Positions 8,003-16,311 of a stretch of 64,000 nucleotides of DNA are shown piece after piece; within the stretch, counting starts at the first letter, position 1, and each line of letters starts with the position of its first letter. The notes beneath the pieces were generated by a model that did no database searches, had not been told where the DNA came from, and saw only the letters and a list, made by a program, of their open reading frames with translations. The DNA comes from Hydrogenophaga taeniospiralis. Its GTDB lineage: Bacteria; Pseudomonadota; Gammaproteobacteria; Burkholderiales; Burkholderiaceae_C. The stretch is taken from NCBI RefSeq assembly GCF_020510445.1, contig NZ_JAHBAG010000001.1, forward strand, positions 3,696,501-3,760,500, written 5' to 3'. A program made the position numbers and the translations under genes.

Positions 8003-9265
8003 ATGTTCCTCGGATGCATCGCAGACGACTTCACCGGGGCGACCGACCTGGCCAACAACCTGGTCCGGTCGGGCATGCGGGTGGTGCAGACCATCGGCAT
8101 CCCGACCGAACCACCGCCCGCCGATGCGGACGCGGTGGTGATCGCCCTCAAGACCCGGACCATCGCGCCTGACGCGGCGGTCGCGGAATCGCTCCAGGCC
8201 GGACGCTGGCTGCGTACCAACGGGGCGCGCCAGATCTACTTCAAGGTGTGCTCGACCTTCGATTCCACCGACGAGGGCAACATCGGACCGGTGACCGAGG
8301 CGCTGATGGACGAACTGGGTGCGAACTTCGTGCCCGTCTGCCCGGCTTTCCCCGAGAACCAGCGCACCATCTTCAATGGCTACCTGTTCGTGGGCAACGG
8401 TCTGCTGAGCGAGAGCAGCATGCGCAACCACCCGCTGACGCCAATGCACGACCCGAATCTGGTGCGAGTCATGCAGCGTCAATGCAAGCGGCAGGTCGGT
8501 CTCATCGACCACCGCACGGTCCATGCTGGCTCGGGCGCGGTCAAAGAGCGTATCGACCTGCTCAGGCAATCAGGCACCGAGCTGGCCATCGTGGACGCCA
8601 CGTCCGACGAGGACCTGCTCATCATGGGCCGTGCTTTCGCTGGCGTGCAGCTGCTGGTGGCGGGCTCTGGTGTGGCGCTGGGCCTACCGCAGAACTTCGG
8701 CATTGCACCCAGTTCGCAGGCGTCCCGGCTGCCCACGGCCCGCGGGCACAAAGCGATCGTGTCGGGCAGCTGCTCGGTGGCGAGCAACGAGCAAGTGGCG
8801 ACTTTCAAAGCCAGGGGCTACGCCTCATTCGCCATTCACCCGCTGCGCGCGGCCAAGGGCGAAGACCTCATAGGTGCGTGCCTCGACTGGGCCAAGTCCC
8901 GACTCGGGGACGAACCCATTTTGATCTACGCGACCGCTGAACCCCAGGCGGTTAAAGAAACGCAGGCCATTCTGGGGGTGCAGGCCGCAGGAGAACTCAC
9001 GGAGCACATCCTCTCCTCCATCGCCGCAGGCTTGGTCGCGCAAGGCGTGGGCCAACTGGTGGTTGCCGGTGGCGAAACATCGGGTGCCTGCGTCAAGGCC
9101 CTGGGCATTGCCAGCATGCGCATCGGCCCGCAGATCGACCCAGGTGTACCGTGGTGCCATGCCCCTGAGAACACGGCTGCACCCCAAGGACTGCACATCG
9201 CACTGAAGTCGGGCAACTTTGGCACGCCGGACTTCTTCACCAAGGCGTTCGGGGTGCTGGCATGA
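8003..9265 (+). CDS. otnK: Four-carbon acid sugar kinase, 3-oxo-tetronate kinase type (OtnK)
   Basis: The 420 residues match the two-domain DUF1537 kinase family, closest in pattern to OtnK/YgbK: GCIADDFTGATDLANNLV at the N-terminus, IYFKVCSTFDSTDEGNIGP, ENQRTIFNGYLFVGNGLL, a second-domain start AIVSGSCSVASNEQ, and VAGGETSGACVKALGI and LKSGNFGTPDFF near the end (nucleotide site). OtnK phosphorylates 3-oxo-tetronate at C4. It sits between the dehydrogenase and the OtnC-like aldolase, the usual kinase-aldolase pairing. The exact C4 acid is not known from sequence. Confidence 0.88.
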   Translation: MFLGCIADDFTGATDLANNLVRSGMRVVQTIGIPTEPPPADADAVVIALKTRTIAPDAAVAESLQAGRWLRTNGARQIYFKVCSTFDSTDEGNIGPVTEALMDELGANFVPVCPAFPENQRTIFNGYLFVGNGLLSESSMRNHPLTPMHDPNLVRVMQRQCKRQVGLIDHRTVHAGSGAVKERIDLLRQSGTELAIVDATSDEDLLIMGRAFAGVQLLVAGSGVALGLPQNFGIAPSSQASRLPTARGHKAIVSGSCSVASNEQVATFKARGYASFAIHPLRAAKGEDLIGACLDWAKSRLGDEPILIYATAEPQAVKETQAILGVQAAGELTEHILSSIAAGLVAQGVGQLVVAGGETSGACVKALGIASMRIGPQIDPGVPWCHAPENTAAPQGLHIALKSGNFGTPDFFTKAFGVLA

Positions 9266-9287
9266 GCGCTGGACAGGAGATGCCGCT

Positions 9288-9944
9288 GTGACCGAAGCCG
9301 AACTTCGCACCGAGATCTGCCGGGTCGGCAAGAGTCTGTTTGACCGCGGTTATGTGCATGCCACGGCGGGCAATATCAGTGCCCGCCTGGCGGACGGCTT
9401 TCTCATCACGCCCACCGACGCCTGCCTTGGATTTCTTGAGCCTGAGGCGCTGGCCAAGGTGGCGCTCGATGGGACACAGATCAGTGGCCAGCGGGCCAGC
9501 AAGACGCTGGTGCTCCACCGAAGCATTTATGCAGCAGAGCCCGAGGCGATGTCCGTCATCCACACGCATTCGACCCACCTGGTGGGCACCAGCCTGACCA
9601 GTGCCTGGACCCAGGACGAGTTGCTCCCCCCCATCACGCCGTACTTTGTGATGAAGGTTGGTCATGTGCCACTGATCCCTTACCACCGACCTGGTGACCC
9701 CAGGGTTGGTCAACTGGTGGCACAGGCAGTTGCCAAGCATGGAGCAGCAGGGCGAAAGATTCGTGCCGTGATGCTGGACCGGCTCGGTCCAAATGTCTGG
9801 CACAGCTCGCCCGCAGCCGCCATGGCCACGCTGGAAGAACTGGAAGAAACCGCCAAGCTCTGGATGCTGGCCAGTCCCAAGCCAGTCCCACTGAGCGAAG
9901 AGGCGATCGCCGAACTCCGAGAACATTTCGGCGCCAGCTGGTAA
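9288..9944 (+). CDS. otnC: Class II aldolase, 3-oxo-tetronate 4-phosphate decarboxylase type (OtnC)
   Basis: A 218-residue class II aldolase/adducin fold. VHATAGNISARLADGFLITP is the family's N-terminal signature, and VIHTHSTHLVGTSL supplies zinc-binding histidines. The OtnC branch decarboxylates 3-oxo-tetronate 4-phosphate to dihydroxyacetone phosphate. The start is placed at GTG 9288 because GGACAGGAGA (9271-9280) lies just upstream; the longer reading begins inside otnK. It is 22 bases from otnK and is the last enzyme of the operon before a Bug protein gene. Confidence 0.85.
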   Translation: MTEAELRTEICRVGKSLFDRGYVHATAGNISARLADGFLITPTDACLGFLEPEALAKVALDGTQISGQRASKTLVLHRSIYAAEPEAMSVIHTHSTHLVGTSLTSAWTQDELLPPITPYFVMKVGHVPLIPYHRPGDPRVGQLVAQAVAKHGAAGRKIRAVMLDRLGPNVWHSSPAAAMATLEELEETAKLWMLASPKPVPLSEEAIAELREHFGASW

Positions 9945-10074
9945 AGCCGCGCCGCAGCAGACGGTTGCCCCATCGGGAACAGGTCCAGTCGGCCTGTTTC
10001 ACCGATACCTTCAGCGCAGACCCCAAAGAGGGCCGCGCCAACCCCCCGACGGATTCCCAGAAGAGGAGACAAGC

Positions 10075-11055
10075 ATGATGAACGCCGCACGTGCGCGCAG
10101 CATTTTGGCTGGACTGCTGTGCGCCTTGATGGGCACTGGATTCGCAGCCGACACGTTCCCGAACAGAGGGCTCACGCTCATCGTTCCTTACTCTGAGGGC
10201 GGCAGCTCGGACACGCGTGCCCGGCAGATTGCCCGGCACATGGCAACCCATCTCGGCCAGCCTGTGCAGGTGGTCAACCACGCCGGTGACGGTGGAAACA
10301 AGGGCACAGACCTCATTGCCAAGGCACGTCCCGACGGCTACACCTTCGGGCTCGGCAACCTGGCTCCGATGACCGTCAACCGCCACCTCCATCCCGGGCT
10401 CCCCTTCAACCCCAGAACGGACTTGCGGGCCATCGGAATGATCGAGCGCGGCCCCCTGGTGCTGGTGGTCGCCGCCGACGCCGACGTCTCCAGCGCCCAG
10501 GCGCTGCTGGACAAAGCGAAGACAACCCCGCGCAGACTGCGGTATGCCTCGGCTGGTGTCGGCGGATCTTTTCACCTGGCGGTCGAGCTGCTGGAGCAGC
10601 AGGTGGGCTTCACTGCGCAGCATGTGCCTTTTGACGGCGGCGGCAAAGCCACGGACGCCCTGATCCAGAAACAGGTGAACTTCAAGTTCGACGGCGTGCC
10701 GTCGGCCATGGCTTTGCTGGCGGAGGCCCCCCCCAAGATCAAGGTGTTGGCAGTGGCCAGCCGTCGCCGCTCGCCGGTCTTGCCAAACGTCCCGACGTTT
10801 CGGGAACTGGGCATCGATGGCCTGGAGGTATCGAACTGGCTGGGACTGGTGGCGCCATCGGGTACCCCCGATGCGGTCATCGAACGGTTGAACCAGGCTC
10901 TGCAGTTCTCTTTTTCCCAGCCCGATGTCGGATCGGTCATCACCCGCCAAGGGAACGAGCTGGGTGCTGGACCGCCCATGCACTTCGACGCCTTCATGTC
11001 GGCAGAGTCGTACCGATGGGGCCGGCTGATTCGCGACAAAAAGATCTCCCCCTGA
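10075..11055 (+). CDS. Bug-family (TctC-like) periplasmic solute-binding protein
   Basis: The 326 residues start with a signal peptide (residues 1 to about 24, ending GTGFAA), followed by FPNRGLTLIVPYSEGGSSDT. Further family features are VQVVNHAGDGGNKGT, ARPDGYTFGLGN and GTPDAVIERLNQAL near the end. GAGGAG lies 10-14 bases before the ATG at 10075. It follows otnC by 130 bases and may be read from the same promoter. No membrane subunits are adjacent, but TctB and TctA lie 1.4 kb downstream and could be shared. Confidence 0.9.
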   Translation: MMNAARARSILAGLLCALMGTGFAADTFPNRGLTLIVPYSEGGSSDTRARQIARHMATHLGQPVQVVNHAGDGGNKGTDLIAKARPDGYTFGLGNLAPMTVNRHLHPGLPFNPRTDLRAIGMIERGPLVLVVAADADVSSAQALLDKAKTTPRRLRYASAGVGGSFHLAVELLEQQVGFTAQHVPFDGGGKATDALIQKQVNFKFDGVPSAMALLAEAPPKIKVLAVASRRRSPVLPNVPTFRELGIDGLEVSNWLGLVAPSGTPDAVIERLNQALQFSFSQPDVGSVITRQGNELGAGPPMHFDAFMSAESYRWGRLIRDKKISP

Positions 11056-11326
11056 CCCAGCCAGGGTGGTCCGTGCAATTTCGCGGGCCAAACGAACCGC
11101 TCCCACGCCCGCTAAGAAAACGCACTTTATGTTTCTAATATTTTCTTGGAACAATTTTCTTGGTGTTTTCCATGAGTAAACAAGACAAGTATGTGTTTTA
11201 TCATTGCTTGAGACGATTCGTACAGATGGCTTTGCGCATACTCAACGTATCCCGAAGGCTCTGCCCGACTGTCCTGACCGGTCCATACCGGTGACCCTAT
11301 CTATCCACCGTTCAGAGGTACATCAA

Positions 11327-12325
11327 ATGAAGACTTGGACCAGGCGCTACCTGATTTCCATCATCCCGGCGCTGTTTGTTTCAACTGGCGCTTATGCCCA
11401 AGACTGGGCCCCGAACAAGCAAGTGACCATCGTGGCGCCGGCCGGTGCAGGCGGCGGCCTGGACATGGTGGCGCGCACCATGGCCAAGGTGTTCGACGCC
11501 AAGAAAATCGTGACCCAGCCGATCACGGTCGAAAACAAACCCGGCGGCGGCCAGGTCACAGGTACGGTGGAGTTCGCCACCAAGGAAGCGCGCAACGATC
11601 ACAAGCTGATGATTGCGTCGACCCCGTTCATCCTCAACCACATCAAGCGCGACGGCAACAGCCCCATCGGCCCGGACCAGATTTACCCCCTGGCCATGCT
11701 GCAAGTCGACTACGGCGTGATCGCCGTGCGCGCCGACTCCAAGTTCAAGACCCTCAAAGAGCTGGTGGATGCGGTCAAGGCCAACCCGGCCAGCGTGCAA
11801 TTCCTGGGCGGCGGTGCCCCCGGCACCTGGGACCACCTGAACACCATCCTGGTGGTGCGCAAGGCCGGTGTGGACACCAAGGCCTTCAAGTACAACTCGT
11901 ACAACAACGGCGGTGAGGCGCTCACGGCTCTCCTCGGTGGTCACGGCGAAGCCATGACATCCGATGTGTCCTCCATCAAGCAATACGTGCAAGCTGGCAA
12001 GGTCCGTGTGCTGGGCGTTTCCTCTCCCACTCGTCTGGCAGAAGACGACGTGATGAAGAGCGTTCCCACCTACAAGGAACAAGGCTTCGACGTCACCACC
12101 GCCAACTGGCGTGGCGTGTTTGTCGGCAAGGATGTCTCACCCGCGGCAAAAGCCTATTGGGGCAAGAAGGTGGCCGAGCTGGTGGCAACGCCAGAGTGGA
12201 AAGAGGAGCTCAAGAAGCAAGGCGTCCTCAATGAGTACAAGGACGCCAAAGGCTTCTATGCCCACCTGAAGGAAGAACTGGGCGACTACACCGACAGCTA
12301 CAAAGAACTCGGCATGGCCAAGTAA
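11327..12325 (+). CDS. tctC: Tripartite tricarboxylate transporter substrate-binding protein TctC
   Basis: A 332-residue Bug-family binding protein. The start at ATG 11327 gives a clean signal peptide ending TGAYAQ, and AGAGGT precedes it. The mature part has NKQVTIVAPAGAGGGLDM, ITVENKPGGGQVTG and AEDDVMKSVPTYKEQGFDV. It is the cognate binding protein of TctB and TctA downstream. It is more diverged from typical Bug proteins (VAPAGAGGG instead of VPFAAGG), a type seen in complete TTT operons. About 270 bases upstream of the start contain no gene and none of the shared operator. Confidence 0.93.
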   Translation: MKTWTRRYLISIIPALFVSTGAYAQDWAPNKQVTIVAPAGAGGGLDMVARTMAKVFDAKKIVTQPITVENKPGGGQVTGTVEFATKEARNDHKLMIASTPFILNHIKRDGNSPIGPDQIYPLAMLQVDYGVIAVRADSKFKTLKELVDAVKANPASVQFLGGGAPGTWDHLNTILVVRKAGVDTKAFKYNSYNNGGEALTALLGGHGEAMTSDVSSIKQYVQAGKVRVLGVSSPTRLAEDDVMKSVPTYKEQGFDVTTANWRGVFVGKDVSPAAKAYWGKKVAELVATPEWKEELKKQGVLNEYKDAKGFYAHLKEELGDYTDSYKELGMAK

Positions 12326-12359
12326 GGCGGTCCGAACCTCTGCATATCTGTGTTTGACG

Positions 12360-12387
12360 AGCCCCAGCGCTGGACAGCGCTGGGGCT
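12360..12387 (+). other. Intercistronic stem-loop between tctC and tctB
   Basis: AGCCCCAGCGC (12360-12370) pairs perfectly with GCGCTGGGGCT (12377-12387) around a six-base loop. No long T run follows, so it is probably a partial terminator or a 3'-end stabiliser. Either would raise the binding protein relative to the membrane subunits. Confidence 0.6.
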
Positions 12388-12436
12388 GTCATGTGTTTCT
12401 GGCGCCGATGGCGCATGAAGTTTGAGGATCCAGTCC

Positions 12437-12901
12437 ATGTTTGATCGAGTATTCAACCTGATTCTGGTGGTCCTGGGAGTCGCGCTGTATTGGCATTCCG
12501 ACACCATGACCACCGAATTGACCAGCGGCAACATTGGCCCGGAGGTTCTGCCCCGGGTGCTGGCCCTCGCGCTGGTCTTCACCGCCGGGCTGAACCTGGT
12601 CACGGTCATGCGAAAGCAGCCTGCCGGCCGCAAAAGCACTGACGACGAAGACAGTGGAGCCAGCAGCGCCTACACGAAGTTTCTGATTCTCGTGGGTCTC
12701 TTGGTGGCCTACACCCTGCTGCTGGAGCCGCTGGGTTACGTGATTTCCACTTTCCTGTTCCTGCTGGCGGCCATCCAGACGATGGAACGCGGCCACCTGC
12801 TCAAGTCTGCGGTCATTGCGGCCGCGTTTTCAGGCGGCGTCTACCTGCTGTACGTCAAGGTCGCCCTGGGCTCCCTGCCCCCCTTGCCGTTTCTTGAATA
12901 A
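12437..12901 (+). CDS. tctB: Tripartite tricarboxylate transporter small membrane subunit TctB
   Basis: The 154-residue protein has four predicted membrane helices with a hydrophilic loop in the middle (GRKSTDDEDSGASS). The N-terminus FNLILVVLGVALYWHSDTM and the ELTSGNIGPEVLPRVLALAL loop fit TctB. The start is ATG 12437 with GAGG nine bases upstream; an upstream TTG in the same frame has no such site. It stands 15 bases ahead of tctA. Confidence 0.85.
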   Translation: MFDRVFNLILVVLGVALYWHSDTMTTELTSGNIGPEVLPRVLALALVFTAGLNLVTVMRKQPAGRKSTDDEDSGASSAYTKFLILVGLLVAYTLLLEPLGYVISTFLFLLAAIQTMERGHLLKSAVIAAAFSGGVYLLYVKVALGSLPPLPFLE

Positions 12902-12916
12902 CCCATAAGGCTCGTC

Positions 12917-14440
12917 GTGGAAGCTCTTCAATACCTGTCGCAGGGCCTGGGGGTTGCGCTGCAACCCATCAACCTGCTGTTCGCATTCATCGGTTGCCTG
13001 CTGGGCACCTTGGTCGGCGTTCTGCCGGGCATCGGCCCCATCAGCGGCGTGGCGCTGCTCATTCCGGTCACCGCCTCCATCACCAGCGGCATGCCCGCTG
13101 CCGAAGCAGCCACCAGTTCCATCATCCTGCTCGCCGGTGTGTACTACGGCGCCATGTACGGTGGTTCGACCACCGCGATCCTGATCAACACACCCGGCGA
13201 AAACTCTTCGGTGTGCACGACCCTGGACGGCTATCAGATGGCCAAGAACGGCCGCGCAGGCGTTGCTTTGGCCATCTGCGCGATCGCTTCTTTCGTGGCC
13301 GGTCTGATCGCCTGTGTCGGGCTGATCTTCCTGGCCCTTCCCCTGGCGGAGTTGTCGCTGAAGTTCGGACCTGCCGCCCAGTTCTCGCTGATGATCCTGG
13401 GCCTCTGCGCACTGAGCAGTCTGGCGGCCAAGTCGCAGCTCAAGGCCTTTGTCATGACACAGTGCGGACTGATCCTGTCCACAGTGGGTGTGGACCCGAT
13501 CTCGGGTGTTGCCCGCATGACCTTCGGCTACACCGAGCTGTACAGCGGCATCGAATTCCTGACGCTTGCGGTCGGCATGTTCGCCCTGGGTGAAGTCTTC
13601 AAGACCATCATCACCCGTGACTACGCCTCCGGCGAACCCATCAAGGTGGGCAGCCTCCTGCCCAGTGCACAGGACCTGAAAGACAGCACGCCCTCCATCC
13701 TGCGCGGCTCGCTGCTGGGCTTTTTCCAGGGCCTGATTCCTGGCAGTGGCGCCACGTTGTGTTCGTTCATGGCCTACACGGTGGAAAAGAAGCTGAGCAA
13801 GAACGGCAAGAACTTTGGCAAAGGTGCCATTGAAGGCGTGGCCGCCCCCGAGGCCGCCAACAACGCTGCGGCCGGCGGCGCCATGATTCCCTTGCTGACC
13901 CTCGGCATTCCCGGCACCGGCACCACGGCTGTGCTGATGGGCGCGCTGATCATGTTCAACATCACCCCCGGGCCGCTGCTGTTCCAGGAGCACCCGCAAG
14001 TCGCCTGGGGCCTGATCGCCAGCATGCTGGTCGGCAACGTGATGCTGCTGGTGCTCAACCTGCCCCTGGTCAAGGTGTTTGCCAAGGTCATCGAGACGCC
14101 GCCCACCTATCTGATCCCGGGCATCCTGGCCATCTCGGTCTTTGGTGTGTACGCGGTGCAGGTCAGCATCTTCAATTTGTTGCTGATGACCGCCAGCGGT
14201 GTCGCAGCCTACTTCCTTGCCAAGAACGACTACCCGATCGCGCCGCTGGTGCTGGCGCTGATCCTCGGCCCCCTGATCGAGAACAACCTGCGTCGGGGCA
14301 TGAACCTGTACAACGGCGACTGGTTCCAATTCCTCTCGGATCCGGCGTCGATCGTGTTCCTCACAATCGCCGTGCTCTGGGTTGGCATTCCGCAGGTGAT
14401 GAAGCTGCGCGGCAAGACCGTCCTGGTGGAAGACGCATGA
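12917..14440 (+). CDS. tctA: Tripartite tricarboxylate transporter large membrane subunit TctA
   Basis: The 507 residues carry about twelve membrane helices and the two family signature loops: GVLPGIGPISGVALLIP near residue 37 and FFQGLIPGSGATLCSFMAY near 275, followed by GVAAPEAANNAAAGGAMIP. It starts at GTG 12917, and ATAAGG lies just upstream. The stop overlaps the next start as ATGA at 14437, so translation is coupled to the racemase-like gene. It drives cation-coupled uptake of an organic acid delivered by TctC. Confidence 0.95.
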   Translation: MEALQYLSQGLGVALQPINLLFAFIGCLLGTLVGVLPGIGPISGVALLIPVTASITSGMPAAEAATSSIILLAGVYYGAMYGGSTTAILINTPGENSSVCTTLDGYQMAKNGRAGVALAICAIASFVAGLIACVGLIFLALPLAELSLKFGPAAQFSLMILGLCALSSLAAKSQLKAFVMTQCGLILSTVGVDPISGVARMTFGYTELYSGIEFLTLAVGMFALGEVFKTIITRDYASGEPIKVGSLLPSAQDLKDSTPSILRGSLLGFFQGLIPGSGATLCSFMAYTVEKKLSKNGKNFGKGAIEGVAAPEAANNAAAGGAMIPLLTLGIPGTGTTAVLMGALIMFNITPGPLLFQEHPQVAWGLIASMLVGNVMLLVLNLPLVKVFAKVIETPPTYLIPGILAISVFGVYAVQVSIFNLLLMTASGVAAYFLAKNDYPIAPLVLALILGPLIENNLRRGMNLYNGDWFQFLSDPASIVFLTIAVLWVGIPQVMKLRGKTVLVEDA

Positions 14441-15105
14441 TCGGTCTGGACGCAGCCCCCCGCGTGGTGCTCGTTCACGCGGTCCCGGTGGCCATGGCAC
14501 CGGTGGAAGCGGCGTTCAAGCGCCTGTGGCCGCAGGCCCGTCGCAGCAATCTGCTGGACGACGGCCTGCCGGCCGACCTGGAGCGCGCCGGACAGCTGAC
14601 GCCCGAGCTGCATGAACGCATCGCCCGCCTAGTCGACCACGCCGTGGGCATCGGCGCCCAGGGCGTGCTGTTCACCTGCTCGGCCTTTGGTGATGCCATT
14701 GCGGCCAAGGCGGCGTGCTCACCCATTCCGGTGCTCAAGCCAGACCAGGCCATGTTTGACCTGGCCCTCGAAGCGGGTCGCCGCATCGGCATGCTCGCCA
14801 CCTTTGCACCGGCCGTGCCCAACATGGAGAGGGACTTCCGAGCGGCGGCCAAACGCCGTGGCATCGACGTGGACATCGAGTCGGTGTGCGTGCCCGAGGC
14901 CATGGACGCCGCGCGCGCGGGCGATACCGCGCGGCACAACCGGCTGCTGGTCGAGGCCGCTTCACAGCTGGCCCATTGCGATGCGGTGATGCTGGCGCAG
15001 TTCTCCACATCCGTAGCACTCGATGCCGTGCAGTCGGTGCTGGCCTGCCCGGTGCTCAGTTCGCCCGATGCGGCGGTTGCGCTGCTCAAAAAGCAGCTCG
15101 GCTGA
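14437..15105 (+). CDS. Aspartate/glutamate racemase family protein
   Basis: A 222-residue member of the Asp/Glu/hydantoin racemase superfamily, which also includes maleate isomerase and arylmalonate decarboxylase. The first cysteine lies in GVLFTCSAFGD. The place where racemases have the second cysteine reads MLAQFSTSVA, so the two-cysteine racemase mechanism is unlikely. A one-cysteine isomerase or decarboxylase chemistry is more plausible (inference). The ATG overlaps the tctA stop, which ties the enzyme to the substrate carried by TctABC. Confidence 0.8.
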   Translation: MIGLDAAPRVVLVHAVPVAMAPVEAAFKRLWPQARRSNLLDDGLPADLERAGQLTPELHERIARLVDHAVGIGAQGVLFTCSAFGDAIAAKAACSPIPVLKPDQAMFDLALEAGRRIGMLATFAPAVPNMERDFRAAAKRRGIDVDIESVCVPEAMDAARAGDTARHNRLLVEAASQLAHCDAVMLAQFSTSVALDAVQSVLACPVLSSPDAAVALLKKQLG

Positions 15106-15139
15106 TCCGATACACATCAGACCAACAGGACGGACATCG

Positions 15140-15736
15140 ATGCACGCAGGGGGGTCAGTGTCGGAACACCAACCAAAGTCACGGGCACAAATGTTCCTGG
15201 CCTTCAGCATCTTGTCCATGCAGGGCTTTGGTGGCGTCATGGCCATCGCCCGGCGCGAGCTGGTCGAGAAGCGGGCCTGGTTGACGCCGGAGCGCTTCCT
15301 GGCCGACTGGGCGGTGGCGCACGTGCTGCCTGGCCCCAATGTGGTCAACCTGTCGGTGATGGTAGGCGACCGGTTCTTTGGCTGGACCGGTGCCGCCGTG
15401 GCGGTGGCAGGCCTGTTCACTTTTCCTCTGCTTCTGGTCCTGCTGCTGGCCGTGGGCTTTGAGTCCTACGGCTCCATTGCCGCTGTCCAGGGTGCCCTCA
15501 AAGGCATCGCCGCCGTGGTCACTGCGTTGATCGCCAGCACAGCGGCCAAGATGCTGCCCTCCATGCGTGCGCATCCAGGCGGGCGGCTTTTCTGCCTGTT
15601 CTGCGGCATGGTCACGCTGGCACTGGTGCTGGTGCTGCGATGGCCCCTGCCCTGGATCCTGGGCTCCGTGGGTCTGACCGCCTGGGCCTGGACCTATTAC
15701 TGGCTTGGGGCCCACCCGAAGCCAGGCGCACGATGA
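15140..15736 (+). CDS. Chromate transporter (CHR) family protein, N-terminal-type half
   Basis: The 198 residues have the CHR domain opening MFLAFSILSMQGFGGVMAIA, then RRELVEKRAWLTPERF and HVLPGPNVVNLSVMVGDRF, followed by hydrophobic helices. This is a short-chain, single-domain CHR protein whose partner gene overlaps it by ATGA. Pairs of this kind form one heterodimeric transporter. No chrB or other chromate-resistance gene is nearby, and the pair follows tctBA and the racemase-like gene, so an organic anion may be the real substrate (inference). The start at ATG 15140 is chosen because the upstream reading lies in the preceding gene. Confidence 0.85.
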   Translation: MHAGGSVSEHQPKSRAQMFLAFSILSMQGFGGVMAIARRELVEKRAWLTPERFLADWAVAHVLPGPNVVNLSVMVGDRFFGWTGAAVAVAGLFTFPLLLVLLLAVGFESYGSIAAVQGALKGIAAVVTALIASTAAKMLPSMRAHPGGRLFCLFCGMVTLALVLVLRWPLPWILGSVGLTAWAWTYYWLGAHPKPGAR

Positions 15737-16311
15737 CCAACGTCCAAGCCTTCGCCTGGAGCGACCTGCCCAGCCTGTGCCTGAACTTCGCCACGCTGTC
15801 CCTCATCTCCGTCGGCGGTGGCATGGCCGTGGTGCCTGACATGCACCGCTTCCTGGTGCTTGAAAGCCGCTGGCTCACAGCGTCGCAGTTCAGCGACTCC
15901 GTGGCCCTGGCGCAGGTTGCGCCGGGCCCCAACATCCTGTTCGTGGCCCTGATGGGCTGGTACGCGTCGTCGCTTTCGCTGGGTGTCTGGGCCGCGCCGC
16001 TGGTGGCAACGCTGTGCCTGCTGTGCATGGTGGGCCCCAGCTCGGTGCTGGCCTTGTACGCCTCGCGCTGGATGGAGCGGCACCATGAGGTGCGCAGCGT
16101 CAAAGCCTTCCACAACGGCCTTGCGCCGGTGGTGGTGGCCCTGCTGTTTTCGTCGGCGGTGTACGTCTACCCTTCCAAGAGCATGACCTTGCACGATCTG
16201 GCGCTGGCGGTGTTGTGCCTGACGGCGTTCGTGCTGCTGCTCAAAACCCGCGTGAACCTGATGCTGCTGCTGGCCGCCGGTGCCACCGCTGGCGCGCTGG
16301 GCCTGGTTTAA
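15733..16311 (+). CDS. Chromate transporter (CHR) family protein, C-terminal-type half
   Basis: The 192 residues contain the second CHR signature: TLSLISVGGGMAVVPDMH, then RFLVLESRWLTASQF and ALAQVAPGPNILFVALMGW, and several membrane helices. The ATG at 15733 overlaps the stop of the first half. Its stop overlaps the stop of the convergent GntR gene by four bases (16308-16311), so no terminator fits between them. Confidence 0.85.
   Translation: MTNVQAFAWSDLPSLCLNFATLSLISVGGGMAVVPDMHRFLVLESRWLTASQFSDSVALAQVAPGPNILFVALMGWYASSLSLGVWAAPLVATLCLLCMVGPSSVLALYASRWMERHHEVRSVKAFHNGLAPVVVALLFSSAVYVYPSKSMTLHDLALAVLCLTAFVLLLKTRVNLMLLLAAGATAGALGLV

Noticed and set aside
12830..14500. 556-residue minus-strand open frame over tctA
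   Set aside because: Mirror frame of TctA, rich in Q, H, G, D; no start signal or domain.
15140..16311. Chromate-resistance operon
   Set aside because: Only the split CHR transporter is present; no chrB, chrC or metal regulator.
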